From: Salinicola rhizosphaerae
Lineage (GTDB): Bacteria > Pseudomonadota > Gammaproteobacteria > Pseudomonadales > Halomonadaceae
NCBI RefSeq assembly: GCF_014652715.1
Contig: NZ_BMZI01000005.1
Coordinates: 352,585-416,584 of the forward strand
Direction of reading: 5' to 3'
DNA: 64,000 nucleotides
The notes under the pieces were generated by a model. The model was not told the origin of the DNA, did not search any database, and saw nothing but the letters and a program-made list of their open reading frames with translations. Both the position numbers and the translations under genes were made by a program. Shown here piece after piece: positions 1 through 9,534 of the stretch (position 1 is the stretch's first letter; every line of letters begins with the position of its first letter).

Positions 1-180
1 AGCTATACGATAGAGGAACGTGTCCTCTGGGGTCTTTCCGCGATGATGCTCGTCGAGTTACTGGCCGTTGGCTTCCAGCGTCCTTTATCGCTGACGCAGG
101 CACCAGCGGATGGCGAGCTGCGCTATCATCCGCAGCGGCGCCGTCGTTCGCGACCGCTGACGATGGATCGATCCCGCTGA
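1..180 (+). CDS. C-terminal fragment of a possible membrane transporter subunit
   Basis: An open frame runs in from the left edge and stops at 178-180 (TGA). The 59 visible residues contain one hydrophobic stretch (around residues 8-26, starting after an EERVLW motif) and end in a basic, proline/arginine-rich tail. A short amphipathic lead followed by one hydrophobic segment at the C-terminus resembles the end of fused TRAP transporter permeases, but there is too little to identify it. It could be the end of another membrane protein. The next gene on the same strand starts 65 bp downstream. Confidence 0.4.
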   Translation, partial: SYTIEERVLWGLSAMMLVELLAVGFQRPLSLTQAPADGELRYHPQRRRRSRPLTMDRSR

Positions 181-245
181 CGACCGGCGTCCTGCGCCAT
201 GACCTCACAAGATCATGACCTCACCTCATGCCAAGAGAGTTCACC

Positions 246-911
246 ATGACGCCCACGGACTCGCTCGAGACCCACCGCGATGAAAGCCAGCTCTCTGCAC
301 TGATCGACGGGCTGGTGGCACGCGGCTGGTACGCCGGCACCGGCTTCATCGATGCAGGCCTGTGTCGTGAACTCCACGCCGACCTCGCGGGGCTGCGCGC
401 TCGCGATGCGCTGCAGGAGGCCGCCATCGGCCGTGGAGACGAGCGCACGCTGCGGCGCGACATTCGCGGCGATGCCATCCATTGGCTCGACCGCGAAAGT
501 CTGGCGCAGCGCCGCTACCTGGCGCTGATGGCCGAGCTGCAGCAGCAGATCAACGTTGCGCTCTATCTGGGGCTGTTCGAGTTCGAAGCGCATTTCGCGC
601 ATTACCCTCCCGGCGCCTTCTACCGCAAGCATTACGACAGTTTTCGCGGCCGCGCCAACCGGGTGATTTCGACCGTGCTCTATCTCAACGAGGCGTGGCC
701 CGCCGATGGGGGCGGCGAAATGGCGCTGTTCGACGAGGTGGAGACCGAGCGCGAGGTAGCCAGAATCGCCCCCGAAGCCGGTACCTTCGCCTGCTTTCTC
801 TCCGACCGCATTCCGCATGAGGTGCTGCCGACTCGCCAACCGCGCGTCAGCATTGCCGGCTGGTTCCGCCGCAACGCCTCGCTGGGTGGCGTGGTCGATC
901 CCGCGCGCTGA
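246..911 (+). CDS. 2OG-Fe(II) oxygenase, prolyl 4-hydroxylase/SM-20-like
   Basis: Predicted non-haem iron, 2-oxoglutarate-dependent dioxygenase of 221 aa. The double-stranded beta-helix core carries the iron triad: H129 and D131 in an HYD motif, and H191 in an IPHEVLPT motif. An arginine nine residues later (R200, PRVSIAGW) is placed to bind the 2-oxoglutarate carboxylate. Length fits single-domain bacterial members of PF13640. I place the start at 246 because an AAGAGAG ribosome binding site lies at 233-239; an in-frame ATG at 228 has none. The substrate cannot be read from the sequence; family members hydroxylate prolyl residues or small molecules. It converges on the following MFS gene with about 50 bp between stops. 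Confidence 0.8.
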   Translation: MTPTDSLETHRDESQLSALIDGLVARGWYAGTGFIDAGLCRELHADLAGLRARDALQEAAIGRGDERTLRRDIRGDAIHWLDRESLAQRRYLALMAELQQQINVALYLGLFEFEAHFAHYPPGAFYRKHYDSFRGRANRVISTVLYLNEAWPADGGGEMALFDEVETEREVARIAPEAGTFACFLSDRIPHEVLPTRQPRVSIAGWFRRNASLGGVVDPAR

Positions 912-963
912 TGGCCATCAGAGGGCGAACGAGCGCGCACTCGTCTCGCCATCTGTCCGCTCG

Positions 964-2304
964 TCACTCTCTACCGACGTTCTCGCCGACGTTCTCGCCG
1001 ACGGTCTCCGGCATGGCCGTCTCGACTTCCGGCACCACCTGCGAGAGATCCTCCTGGTGTTCGTGCTCGATGGCGCCCAGCACCAGCGCCTCGGTGACGC
1101 TCAGCTCGGCACCGACCACCGACTGCTGCGGATTGGAGGTGAACGGTGCCACCGGCACCGGCGCCGGACGACGGCTGCGACGCCAGACGAAGAACGCGAC
1201 CAGAACCACGCCAAGCCCCGTCAGCGCCATGAAGAGCCCCCTGTCGCCAACGTGGGTCATCAGCGGCGTGATCAACGGTGGGCTCAGCGTTGCACCGAGC
1301 GCATTGATCAGCAGCAGACCCTGGCTCATGCGCACCAGCGCGCCCGCCGGTGCTCTGTCGGCGGCATGGCTGACAGCGACCGGATAGAGCGCGAATACCC
1401 CGCCGCCGATCAGAAACAGCACGCCTGCCATCAACGCCGGCTGCGTTGGTATCGTCATCATCACCAGACACAGTGCCGCCATGATGGCGCCGATCAGAAT
1501 GAGGACAATCTGGCGATCGTGACGGTCCGACCAGCGTCCGATCGGATACTGCAGCAGCATGCCGCCGAGGATCACCACCGCCATCATTTCGCCGATACGC
1601 TGGACGTCCAGACCGCTGCGCTGCAAATAGAGCGGCAGCAGGCTGTAGACCGCCGACACCACCAATCCCGACCCGAAACAGCCCATCACGCCGGTCGGCG
1701 TCACCGTGATCAAGCGCCACGGCGACAATGGCTCGGCCTGTTCGAGCAGGGGCGAAACGCGCGGGATCATGCCCAGCGGCAGTACCGAGAGCGAGGCCAG
1801 CATGGCGATGATCATGAAGGGCTGATTGGGCCCGGCGTGATCGGCCACTCCCAGCAGAAGCTGCCCGATCACACCGGCGCCGTAGAGCGAGATCATGTAG
1901 AGCGCCAGCAGCCGACCGCGAACGCGGGTATCGGCCGCCGTCAGCAGCCAGCTTTCGATGACCAGATAGACACCCAGCGTTGCCCAGCCACCGATCATGC
2001 GCAGCGTGAACCACAGCCCGGCATTGAGCCAGAGCCCCTGCAGCAGCACCGTGACCGCGACAAGGGAGGCGAAACAGGCATAGGCGCGAATATGGCCGAT
2101 ACGCAGCAGCAGACGGTCGTTGAACAAGGCGCCGATCGCCAGGCCGATGTAGTACGCCGCCGACACCCAGCCGATCGTCGTGACCGACTCACCGGCCGCG
2201 TCGAGCCGCAGCGTGATGAGAGAGGCCAGAAAGCCGTTGCCGATTCCCAGAATGAAAAGACCGAGGAGCGGCGCTAGCGCCATGGAGAGCAACTGGCGAG
2301 ACAT
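964..2304 (-). CDS. MFS transporter, YcaD-like, with acidic C-terminal tail
   Basis: Inner-membrane major facilitator protein of 446 aa with about 12 hydrophobic segments; it opens MSRQLLSMALAPLLGLFIL. The pattern resembles the YcaD/YfkF group of putative efflux or solute transporters, usually about 380 aa. The excess length is a hydrophilic, glutamate-rich C-terminal tail of roughly 65 residues that ends in a short VGEN tandem repeat. The start at 2304 is chosen because the preceding codons are not membrane-like and GAGG lies 11 nt upstream; an in-frame ATG further upstream would add 15 residues. Substrate unknown. Confidence 0.78.
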   Translation of the reverse strand: MSRQLLSMALAPLLGLFILGIGNGFLASLITLRLDAAGESVTTIGWVSAAYYIGLAIGALFNDRLLLRIGHIRAYACFASLVAVTVLLQGLWLNAGLWFTLRMIGGWATLGVYLVIESWLLTAADTRVRGRLLALYMISLYGAGVIGQLLLGVADHAGPNQPFMIIAMLASLSVLPLGMIPRVSPLLEQAEPLSPWRLITVTPTGVMGCFGSGLVVSAVYSLLPLYLQRSGLDVQRIGEMMAVVILGGMLLQYPIGRWSDRHDRQIVLILIGAIMAALCLVMMTIPTQPALMAGVLFLIGGGVFALYPVAVSHAADRAPAGALVRMSQGLLLINALGATLSPPLITPLMTHVGDRGLFMALTGLGVVLVAFFVWRRSRRPAPVPVAPFTSNPQQSVVGAELSVTEALVLGAIEHEHQEDLSQVVPEVETAMPETVGENVGENVGRE

Positions 2305-2704
2305 GATAGTGACGACCTCGAAACATCGACGCGGGTGCGCCGAAGGCAAACTGACGGAAAGTCTGAAAAGGAGAGACGCATCCTCGACTCACCGGCCGGC
2401 GCTCGAGGCGAGCGAACTATACTCTCGCCCTTGCGCCAAAAGAAGCCAATAAACACGAGGAAAACAGGCTTTTGCGCCGTTTTGGATACCTCCTCTGTCG
2501 ATGCATCAAACCAGGTTATCGAAGTCGACAGCGAGCAGAATCACCAGCCATGCTCGACGCGTGGCACCCGCCGACGGCCGAAAGGCGTCAATGGCCAATC
2601 AATGGCGAAAGCATCGCGACAGATCACGCCAGATCATGTCAGACGAGTGCCTGATCCTTTAGCGTGCTAGCATCCGTCGCTCTCCCCTGCTCTTGCGGAA
2701 CGCC
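2305..2704. other. Intergenic region between divergent MFS genes
   Basis: This 400-bp gap should hold the promoters of both divergent transporter genes. A TATACT hexamer at 2418-2423 (TATAGT on the minus strand) is a plausible -10 element for the leftward gene, but no convincing -35 is paired with it. Open frames here have poor composition and no good ribosome binding sites, so I call no gene. Confidence 0.4.
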
Positions 2705-3988
2705 ATGCACACCGTCACCCCCGACAGCCCGGTCTATCGCCAGCCGGGGTTCGTCTCCTTCCTCGTCTCGCGGCTGTGCGCCGTTTTCGCCACTCAGATT
2801 CAGGCCATCGTCGTGGCCTGGCAGGTCTACGCCATCACTCATGACCCGCTCACGCTCGGCTACGTCGGTCTTGCGCAGTTCCTGCCGATGGTCGTGCTAC
2901 TGCTGCCGGCCGGGGATGTCGTCGACCGCTTCGATCGCAAGCGAATCCTGCAGCTGAGCTGGGGCGTTCAGGCGCTCTGCAGTGCGCTCTTCGTCCTGCT
3001 CTCGTACGACAAGCCCGACTCTGCCATCCCCTTCTACGGCGTACTGGTGCTGTTCGGCGCCGCCCGCGCCTTTACCGGCCCGGCGCTCTCCAGCCTGCTG
3101 CCGCAGATCGTGCCGCGAGCACAGTTGGGCAAGGCGATCGCGTTGAACTCATCGATCATGGAGATCGCCACCATCGGCGGGCCCATGCTCGGCGGTCTGC
3201 TCTACACCTTCGGCCCTACGCTCACCTACAGCGTCAACCTCGGCGCCTTTCTGTTGGCGCAGATCGCGCTCTTGAGCGTCCCAGTCCGCTACGCCTTTCA
3301 GCGCACGGCACGTGACGACACCGCCTGGCAGCGCTTTACTGCCGGTGTTCATTACATCCGCAGCAAACCGGTCATCCTCGGCGTGATCTCGCTCGACCTC
3401 TTCGCGGTGCTGTTCGGCGGCATCATCGCGCTGCTGCCGGTCTACGCTCACGAGATTCTTCACGTTGGCCCCCAAGGACTCGGCGCCCTGCGCAGTGCCA
3501 TGGCCGTCGGCGCCTTTGCCATGGGCCTGTACCTTGGGCTTCGCGCCATCAAGCGTCACGCGGGGCTCGTCATGTTCGCGGCCGTTGCCCTGTTCGGCGC
3601 CGCCAACCTGGTCTTCGCGCTGTCGCACTGGTTCTGGATTTCGATGACCGCGCTATTCGTCGCGGGTGCGGCCGACATGATCAGCATGTATGTCCGCCAG
3701 ACCCTGCTGCAGCTCGCGACGCCCGACGAGATGCGCGGCCGGGTCAACGCCGTCAACATGCTGTTCATCGGTGCCTCCAATGAACTTGGCGAATTCGAAT
3801 CCGGCATCACCGCCTCCTGGTTCGGCACCGTACCGGCCGCGGTCATCGGCTCGCTCGGTACCCTGGGCATTGTCGGACTCTGGGCATGGGCCTTCCCGGT
3901 ACTGCGTCGCGCCGACCGTCTGGATGACATCGAGGAAGAGCCGGTGGGTCTGACCGATGGCGGCGAAGTGTCCGGCAAGGCGGGCTGA
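2705..3988 (+). CDS. MFS transporter, DHA3/EntS-like exporter
   Basis: Major facilitator protein of 427 aa with 12 predicted membrane segments. The conserved cytoplasmic loop 2-3 motif appears as GDVVDRFDRKR, typical of the MFS_3 (EntS/TMEM) drug and siderophore efflux group. The ATG at 2705 has a weak CGGA upstream; a TTG at 2693 would add four residues. The C-terminal 30 residues are charged and soluble. No siderophore or drug-resistance gene lies next to it, so the substrate stays open. Confidence 0.78.
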   Translation: MHTVTPDSPVYRQPGFVSFLVSRLCAVFATQIQAIVVAWQVYAITHDPLTLGYVGLAQFLPMVVLLLPAGDVVDRFDRKRILQLSWGVQALCSALFVLLSYDKPDSAIPFYGVLVLFGAARAFTGPALSSLLPQIVPRAQLGKAIALNSSIMEIATIGGPMLGGLLYTFGPTLTYSVNLGAFLLAQIALLSVPVRYAFQRTARDDTAWQRFTAGVHYIRSKPVILGVISLDLFAVLFGGIIALLPVYAHEILHVGPQGLGALRSAMAVGAFAMGLYLGLRAIKRHAGLVMFAAVALFGAANLVFALSHWFWISMTALFVAGAADMISMYVRQTLLQLATPDEMRGRVNAVNMLFIGASNELGEFESGITASWFGTVPAAVIGSLGTLGIVGLWAWAFPVLRRADRLDDIEEEPVGLTDGGEVSGKAG

Positions 3989-4111
3989 ATCGAACCTGGT
4001 GCGGCGGCGATGTCGCCTCACGCTCCGAGGAGGCGCCATCAGATAAAGCCCCACACCGACAATCGTTTGCCTCGGTGTGCGGAAGCCTCCTGCCCGGCTC
4101 GTTTCGAACAA

Positions 4112-4996
4112 TCAGCTGCCCTTGGGCGCCACCCAGTAGGCGTTGTTCTCTTGGCGTAGCGTCTCATACGACTGGATCCGCCCCTGCGCGGCTTCCCCCC
4201 CTTGCGCCACCAGCATGGCCAGCAGCGTCTCGATCACCGCCATCATGCCGGCGTAACAGCCGAAATGATGGGTGGAGAGCACGGAGGCGACCAGCGTCTC
4301 GTCGGCACGGAAGTCCGGCGACACGATCTCGCTATCTGAGATCAGTACCAGCTTGAGCCCTTTCCGCCGGGCGAACTGACACGCCTCGATGGTCTCCCGC
4401 GAGTAGGGCGTCAGCGTAATCGCGATCATCACGTCTCCCTCTCGGGCCGTGTGCAGATCATCGATGGCGCTATTCATATGGCGGGGAATCAGCTGTAGCG
4501 ACGGTAGGGCCATGCGCCCTACGTAATGCAGATAGAATGCCATGGCGTAGCTGGCGCGAACGGCGGTCAGGTAGACAGCTTCAGCATTCAGCAGCAGATC
4601 AATCACCCGCTGCAGCCGCGCCGGATCGAGATGCTCGAGCGAGCGCTGGACGATCGACAGCGTATTGCGCGACGCCTCGGCCTGAATGCGACCGAGTCCG
4701 CCGGCCTCCTCGAGGCTTTCCATCCATAGCGGCTGATCACCACCGGTGGTCGACACCAGCGCGTGACGGAACGGCTCACGCAGCTCATCGAAGGTCGAAA
4801 ACCCCATGCGTTCCGCTAGGCGAATCAGCGTATAGGTGCTCACTCCGGCCTTACGCGCCGTCTCGCGCACCGGGTCGAGCCCGAAATCCGAGGGATGATC
4901 GATGATGTACTTGGCCACGCTACCAAGCCCTCGCGGTAAGTCAGGAATGGCCGTTTTGAGATTGGACAGAACTCGATTCTTCAACGCGGGATCCAT
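4112..4996 (-). CDS. MurR/RpiR family transcriptional regulator
   Basis: DNA-binding regulator of about 294 aa with an N-terminal RpiR-type helix-turn-helix (about residues 1-80, including a KAGVSTYTLIRLAERMGF recognition region) and a C-terminal SIS domain (about 120-260) that normally senses a phosphosugar or related metabolite. The start at 4996 follows GGAGAGGAG; an upstream ATG at 5032 lacks a ribosome binding site. It is divergent from the class III aminotransferase at 5310, which is its most likely target. A second RpiR protein (42483-43331) controls another locus. Confidence 0.85.
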   Translation of the reverse strand: MDPALKNRVLSNLKTAIPDLPRGLGSVAKYIIDHPSDFGLDPVRETARKAGVSTYTLIRLAERMGFSTFDELREPFRHALVSTTGGDQPLWMESLEEAGGLGRIQAEASRNTLSIVQRSLEHLDPARLQRVIDLLLNAEAVYLTAVRASYAMAFYLHYVGRMALPSLQLIPRHMNSAIDDLHTAREGDVMIAITLTPYSRETIEACQFARRKGLKLVLISDSEIVSPDFRADETLVASVLSTHHFGCYAGMMAVIETLLAMLVAQGGEAAQGRIQSYETLRQENNAYWVAPKGS

Positions 4997-5309
4997 GCTC
5001 TTCGAACGCTCCTCTCCGTATTCATTAATCACAACTCAAAAATCACCATCCATAAATTACAGACGTTATTTTTCTAAATTGTTGACTATTTTTGTACCGG
5101 ACGCAAAATGCGTTCCGAGCCACTCACGGCAATTTCTCGACGAGTTTCCTCAGGTATCGATTCATGGCTGACGCTTCGCTCTTTCATAGGTCCATCGGCA
5201 TCGCCCGGCAATTCTTCGACGCCACCGTCACGATCGACCTGGCCGACCAGCCGCCCCGCGTACAGGACACCTTTCCCGCTTCGGATACTCGTCAAGAGAG
5301 GAAACCGTC
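4997..5309. promoter_or_regulatory. Divergent promoter region, RpiR regulator / aminotransferase
   Basis: A 313-bp gap between divergent genes with a locally AT-rich core (about 5030-5110) that contrasts with its surroundings. TTGACT at 5082-5087 is a good rightward -35; the -10 at the right spacing (AAAATG, 5105-5110) is weak. No perfect operator palindrome was found. The ribosome binding site of the aminotransferase (GAGAGGAAA) sits at the right end. Confidence 0.4.
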
Positions 5310-6635
5310 ATGAGCCATGTCTTCCCGCGTCACTGCCACGCGACGCTGCCTACCGCCGTTGGCGGCGAGGGCTGCTACCTGATCGATCAAGACGGCAAGC
5401 GCTACTTCGATGGTTCAGGCGGCGCTGCGGTCTCCTGCCTGGGGCATTCCAATCCCCGTGTGACCGAGGCCATCAAGGCACAGGCGGATCGGCTCGCCTT
5501 CGCCCACACCGGCTTTTTCACCTCCGAGCCCGCCGAGGCGCTCGCCGATTTGCTCGTCGCCAATGCCCCGGGCGATCTCGATCGGGTCTATTTCGTCTCC
5601 GGCGGCTCGGAAGCGGTCGAAGCCGCCATCAAGCTGGCGCGCCAGTATCACGTCGAGCGCGGCGAGCCCGAACGTCGCCACCTGATCGCTCGCCGCCAGA
5701 GCTATCACGGCAATACGCTCGGCGCGCTCTCCGCCGGCGGCAACGCCCTGCGTCGTGCCCAGTTCGCGCCGATTCTGGTCGAGATGAGCCATATCGCGCC
5801 CTGCTACGAGTATGCCGAACGCGCCGCCGACGAGACGCCGGAGGCCTACGGCCAGCGCGTCGCCAACGAGCTCGAAGCCGAAATTCTGCGCCTGGGACCG
5901 AACTCTGTTATGGCGTTCATTGCCGAGCCCGTGGTCGGTGCCACGCTCGGCGCAGTGCCTGCCGTGCCGGGTTACTTCAAGCGCGTGCGCGAGATCTGCG
6001 ATCAGTACGGCGTGCTGCTGATTCTCGACGAAGTCATGTGCGGCATGGGACGAACCGGCACGCTCTTCGCCCATGAGGCCGAAGGCATCAGCCCCGACAT
6101 TGTCTGCATTGCCAAGGGCCTCGGTGCCGGCTATCAGCCGATCGGCGCGATGCTCTGCACCGATGCCATCTACCGGACCCTCGCCGACGGCTCCGGGCTC
6201 TTCCAGCACGGACATACCTATCTCGGCCATCCGATGGCAACGGCTGCCGGGCTAGCCGTGGTACAAGAGCTGCTCGAACGCGATCTCGTCAGCCAGGTCA
6301 AGGCGCGCGGCGAATACCTGGCGAAAGCGCTGGCCGCGCGCTTCGGCGACCATCCCCACGTTGGCGATCTGCGTGGCCGCGGACTCTTCCGCGGCGTCGA
6401 GATCGTGGCAGATCGTGACACCAAGCGGCCTTTCGACCCCGCTTTCGGTGTGGCTGGCAAGATCAAGAAGGCTGCCTTCGCCGAAGGGTTGATCTGCTAT
6501 CCGATGCCCGGTACCCGCGACGGCAAGCACGGCGATCACATCCTGCTCGCGCCCCCGTTCATTGCCACCGAGGCCGAGCTCGATCAGCTGGTCGCGATGC
6601 TCGGCCGCGCCGTGGAAGCGATTCCTCGAGTCTGA
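5310..6635 (+). CDS. Class III PLP-dependent aminotransferase
   Basis: Fold-type I, class III (subgroup II) aminotransferase of 441 aa, cytoplasmic. Visible landmarks are the SGGSEAVEAAIKLAR phosphate-binding region, the LILDEVMCGMGRTG segment whose Asp holds the pyridine nitrogen, and the PLP lysine K269 in AKGLGAGYQPIG, followed by HGHTYLGHP. Annotated relatives are generic aspartate aminotransferase family proteins that act on omega-amino acids or taurine-like donors; the donor cannot be told from sequence. A strong ribosome binding site (GAGAGGAAA) precedes the ATG. The divergent RpiR gene is the likely regulator. The stop is followed within 5 bp by the first copy of an 88-bp direct repeat. 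Confidence 0.88.
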   Translation: MSHVFPRHCHATLPTAVGGEGCYLIDQDGKRYFDGSGGAAVSCLGHSNPRVTEAIKAQADRLAFAHTGFFTSEPAEALADLLVANAPGDLDRVYFVSGGSEAVEAAIKLARQYHVERGEPERRHLIARRQSYHGNTLGALSAGGNALRRAQFAPILVEMSHIAPCYEYAERAADETPEAYGQRVANELEAEILRLGPNSVMAFIAEPVVGATLGAVPAVPGYFKRVREICDQYGVLLILDEVMCGMGRTGTLFAHEAEGISPDIVCIAKGLGAGYQPIGAMLCTDAIYRTLADGSGLFQHGHTYLGHPMATAAGLAVVQELLERDLVSQVKARGEYLAKALAARFGDHPHVGDLRGRGLFRGVEIVADRDTKRPFDPAFGVAGKIKKAAFAEGLICYPMPGTRDGKHGDHILLAPPFIATEAELDQLVAMLGRAVEAIPRV

Positions 6636-6639
6636 TCGA

Positions 6640-6727
6640 CACGCGGGCGGCGGCCCTCGCCGCTGCTGCCCGCTCATACCGAATCACCATCTCCGCCTCA
6701 TCCCGCGTAGCAGAGGAACCATTCTTG
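6640..6727. repeat. 88-bp direct repeat, left copy, flanking abg module
   Basis: This 88-bp segment recurs in the same orientation at 12409-12496 with only three substitutions. The two copies bracket the abgR-abgT-abgA-abgB module exactly. Read on the minus strand it has coding character (ATRDEAEMVIRYERA followed by alanines and arginines). One of the three differences changes Ala to Ser; the other two are silent in that frame. The left copy has no stop of its own and ends 26 bp from the abgR stop. Confidence 0.85.
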
Positions 6728-6753
6728 CTGTCCCAAACCTGTCGGCCGTCTCG

Positions 6754-7656
6754 CTAACTGGCTCGGCTCTCGATCTCGAACAGCCGCGCGAGGCGTGATG
6801 CCACCGGGGTCAGCGGAACGCCGCGACGCTTGACGAGATGGAACGCCGCCACCGGCAGCGGGTCCTCGAGCATCAATTCCACCAGCTCGCCCATGCCGTG
6901 CTGGGCGGTCATCTGCGACGCGAAGGCGCCGACCATGTCACTGTGCTGGAGCAGGTTGAGCGACGTGGTGAAGGAGTCGCAGACCACGCTGACCTGATCA
7001 CGGGCGAATCCGTGGCGTTCCAAGGTATCCGCCAGATCGGCGTAATAACCGCTGCGCGCCGTCGGCAGCACCCAGTCGCAGTCGATCAGTTCCCGCAGAT
7101 GCCGCGCACCGCTCTTCGGGTGGTTGCGGCGCATCACCACCACGAAAGGCTTGGTAAACAGCGGCTGTGCTTCGAGATCACTCTCGAGCACGCCGCTGGA
7201 GACGGTGTTGATGGAAAAATCGACGTTGCCATCGCGCAGCCCCGCCGCCATCGACGACAACTGCCCCTCGATCACCCGCAGCTTGACGTTGGGAAGTTCG
7301 CGCCGAAAGCGTGCCACGACCTGGGGCAGTAGCGTTCGCGCCACGGTCGCCGAGACGCCCAGCACGATCTGACCGCGCAGCACACCGTTCAACTGCTCGA
7401 CGTTCTCGCGGGCGCGCCGCAACTCTTCGATGATCAAGTGTGCGTGCTGGTCGAAAGCGCGCCCGCTATCGGTCAGCGTGACACCCTGCGAGGTCCGCAG
7501 CAGCAGTGCGGCGCCAAGCCCTTCCTCCAGCTCCCGAATCGCCTTGGTCAACGCCGGCTGAGAGAGCCCGAGCTCGCGTGCGGCGCCGCGAATGCTGCCG
7601 CACCGGGACACTTCGACGAACGCCCGAATCTGGTGAAGCTTGATCGGATACTGCAT
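6754..7656 (-). CDS. abgR: LysR-type regulator, AbgR-like
   Basis: LysR-family regulator of 300 aa: N-terminal winged HTH (about residues 1-65, with SIRGAARELGLSQPALTKAIRELE) and a C-terminal type 2 periplasmic-binding-like effector domain. The start at 7656 gives the canonical LysR N-terminus (MQYPIKLHQIRAF); longer versions add unrelated residues. It is divergent from abgT, the arrangement known for abgR in Escherichia coli, so it probably controls the p-aminobenzoyl-glutamate genes. The name rests on context more than on residue-level evidence. Confidence 0.75.
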   Translation of the reverse strand: MQYPIKLHQIRAFVEVSRCGSIRGAARELGLSQPALTKAIRELEEGLGAALLLRTSQGVTLTDSGRAFDQHAHLIIEELRRARENVEQLNGVLRGQIVLGVSATVARTLLPQVVARFRRELPNVKLRVIEGQLSSMAAGLRDGNVDFSINTVSSGVLESDLEAQPLFTKPFVVVMRRNHPKSGARHLRELIDCDWVLPTARSGYYADLADTLERHGFARDQVSVVCDSFTTSLNLLQHSDMVGAFASQMTAQHGMGELVELMLEDPLPVAAFHLVKRRGVPLTPVASRLARLFEIESRAS

Positions 7657-7937
7657 GGCAGCGTTCCCCGTTGCCGTGATTACGCTTGGTGATTCGGCTT
7701 TCGTGTTTTGACTCTCGCGATTACCCAAGGTTATCACCGAAAAGAAATCGACATCTTTTATCGATCGCAAGCGGACTCTACTGTGAGATCAGGTCGATGT
7801 TCTTGCAGCGATGAGAGCGACCCGCTCGATGTCCAGGCGCCATAACACAACCGACCGCCGGCCCGAGCTCACTGCCCATGCGATACAACCGATCGGGCTA
7901 CCCGATCTACAACAACCGTCCCAGGAGTGCCTGCCTC

Positions 7938-9473
7938 ATGGAAGCGACCGAGCTTCGCGATGCCCCGCGCCCGCGGCTGTCGATCCGGATGCTGAACGCC
8001 ATCGAGCGTTTCGGTAACCGGCTTCCCGACCCCTTCATGATCTTCGTCATTCTGGCGATGGCAGTGCTGGTCGCCTCGGCCCTGTTCGCCGCTGCCGGCG
8101 CAACCGTCGAACACCCCGGTACCGGCGAGATCGAAGCGATCCGCAGTCTGGTTTCCAGCGCCGGCATCCAGTTCGTGCTGACATCGATGCTCGACAACTT
8201 CACCGGCTTCGCCCCGCTGGGCCTGGTGCTGTCGATGATGCTGGGCATCGGGCTGGCCGAGAAGCTGGGGCTGCTGGAGAGTCTGATTCGGCGCACGATT
8301 CTCTCGGCGCCCAAGTCGCTCGTGACCTACACCGTGGCGTTCACCGGCATCATGATGAACGTCGCCTCCGACGCCTCGCTGATACTGCTGCCGCCACTGG
8401 CCGCGATGGTCTATCACTCGCTGGGCCGCCATCCGATCGCCGGCCTGGCACTGGGCTTCGCCAGTGCCGGCGCCGGCTTCACCGCCAATCTGTTGATCGT
8501 CGGCACCGATGCCTTGCTCTCCGGGATTTCCACCGAAGCGGCACGCATCGTCTCCAGCGACATGACCGTGACGCCGGTCGACAACTGGTACTTCAACTGC
8601 GTGTCCGTATTCGTGCTGACCATCGTCGCCGCCGTGGTCACCGAGCGGGTGATCGAACCGCGTCTCGGCACCTACAAAGGCGATGTCGACCAGGTCGAGA
8701 ACAGCGAGCCGGAAAACGCCGGGCGCGGGTTACGCAACGCCGGTATCGCCGCGCTGATCTACATCGGTGCCATCGCCACGCTGCTGTTCTGGCCCGATTC
8801 ACCGCTGCGTGGGCCGGGAGGCACGATGATTCCGTCGCCGTTTCTGAGCGGTATCATTCCGATCATTCTGTTCTTCTTCATCACCGTCAGCGTGACCTGG
8901 GGGATCACCGTCGGCCGGATCACGTCCTCTCGTGACATCTCGGAGAACATGGCCGAGGCGATGCGCGATCTGGGCAGCTATATCGTGCTGATCTTCGCCG
9001 CCTCCCAGTTCATCGCCTGGTTCAACTGGTCGCACATCGGCACCTGGATCGCGGTCAACGGCGCCGACGTGCTCACCGCCATGGACTTCACCGGCTTCCC
9101 GGTGATTCTCTGCTACATCGTCTTTACCGCCTGCATGAATCTGCTGATCTTCAGCGGCTCGGCCAAATGGGCGCTGGAAGCCCCGGTGTTCGTGCCGATG
9201 TTCATGCAGCTCGGCTACCACCCGGCCTTCGTTCAGGTCGCCTATCGCATCGCCGACTCCTCGACCAACATCATCTCGCCGCTCAATCCATACATGATCG
9301 TGGTCCTCACCTTCATCCGGAAGTACGACAAGAGCGCCGGTCTCGGCACGCTGATGTCGCTGATGCTGCCTTACACCCTCGCATTTCTCGTCATCTGGAT
9401 TCTGCTGCTGACGGCTTTCTACCTGCTGGGCATCCCCTACGGTCCGGGCATCACGACCTATCTGCCGTCCTGA
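7938..9473 (+). CDS. abgT: p-Aminobenzoyl-glutamate transporter AbgT
   Basis: Inner-membrane transporter of 511 aa (E. coli AbgT is 508) with about 11-13 hydrophobic segments and the AbgT-family opening NAIERFGNRLPDPFMIFVIL. Conserved family landmarks include NVASDASLILLPPLAAMVYH and, near the C-terminus, RIADSSTNIISPLNPYM. Family members import p-aminobenzoyl-glutamate, a folate breakdown product, and some export sulfonamides. The start at 7938 follows AGGAG at 10 nt; 20 extra upstream codons have no membrane or family character. First gene of the abgTAB unit. Confidence 0.92.
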   Translation: MEATELRDAPRPRLSIRMLNAIERFGNRLPDPFMIFVILAMAVLVASALFAAAGATVEHPGTGEIEAIRSLVSSAGIQFVLTSMLDNFTGFAPLGLVLSMMLGIGLAEKLGLLESLIRRTILSAPKSLVTYTVAFTGIMMNVASDASLILLPPLAAMVYHSLGRHPIAGLALGFASAGAGFTANLLIVGTDALLSGISTEAARIVSSDMTVTPVDNWYFNCVSVFVLTIVAAVVTERVIEPRLGTYKGDVDQVENSEPENAGRGLRNAGIAALIYIGAIATLLFWPDSPLRGPGGTMIPSPFLSGIIPIILFFFITVSVTWGITVGRITSSRDISENMAEAMRDLGSYIVLIFAASQFIAWFNWSHIGTWIAVNGADVLTAMDFTGFPVILCYIVFTACMNLLIFSGSAKWALEAPVFVPMFMQLGYHPAFVQVAYRIADSSTNIISPLNPYMIVVLTFIRKYDKSAGLGTLMSLMLPYTLAFLVIWILLLTAFYLLGIPYGPGITTYLPS

Positions 9474-9534
9474 TGCTCAGAACCCGGACAGTGCAAAGAT
9501 GCATGACGACATCGGAGACACGGAGAACGCCATC

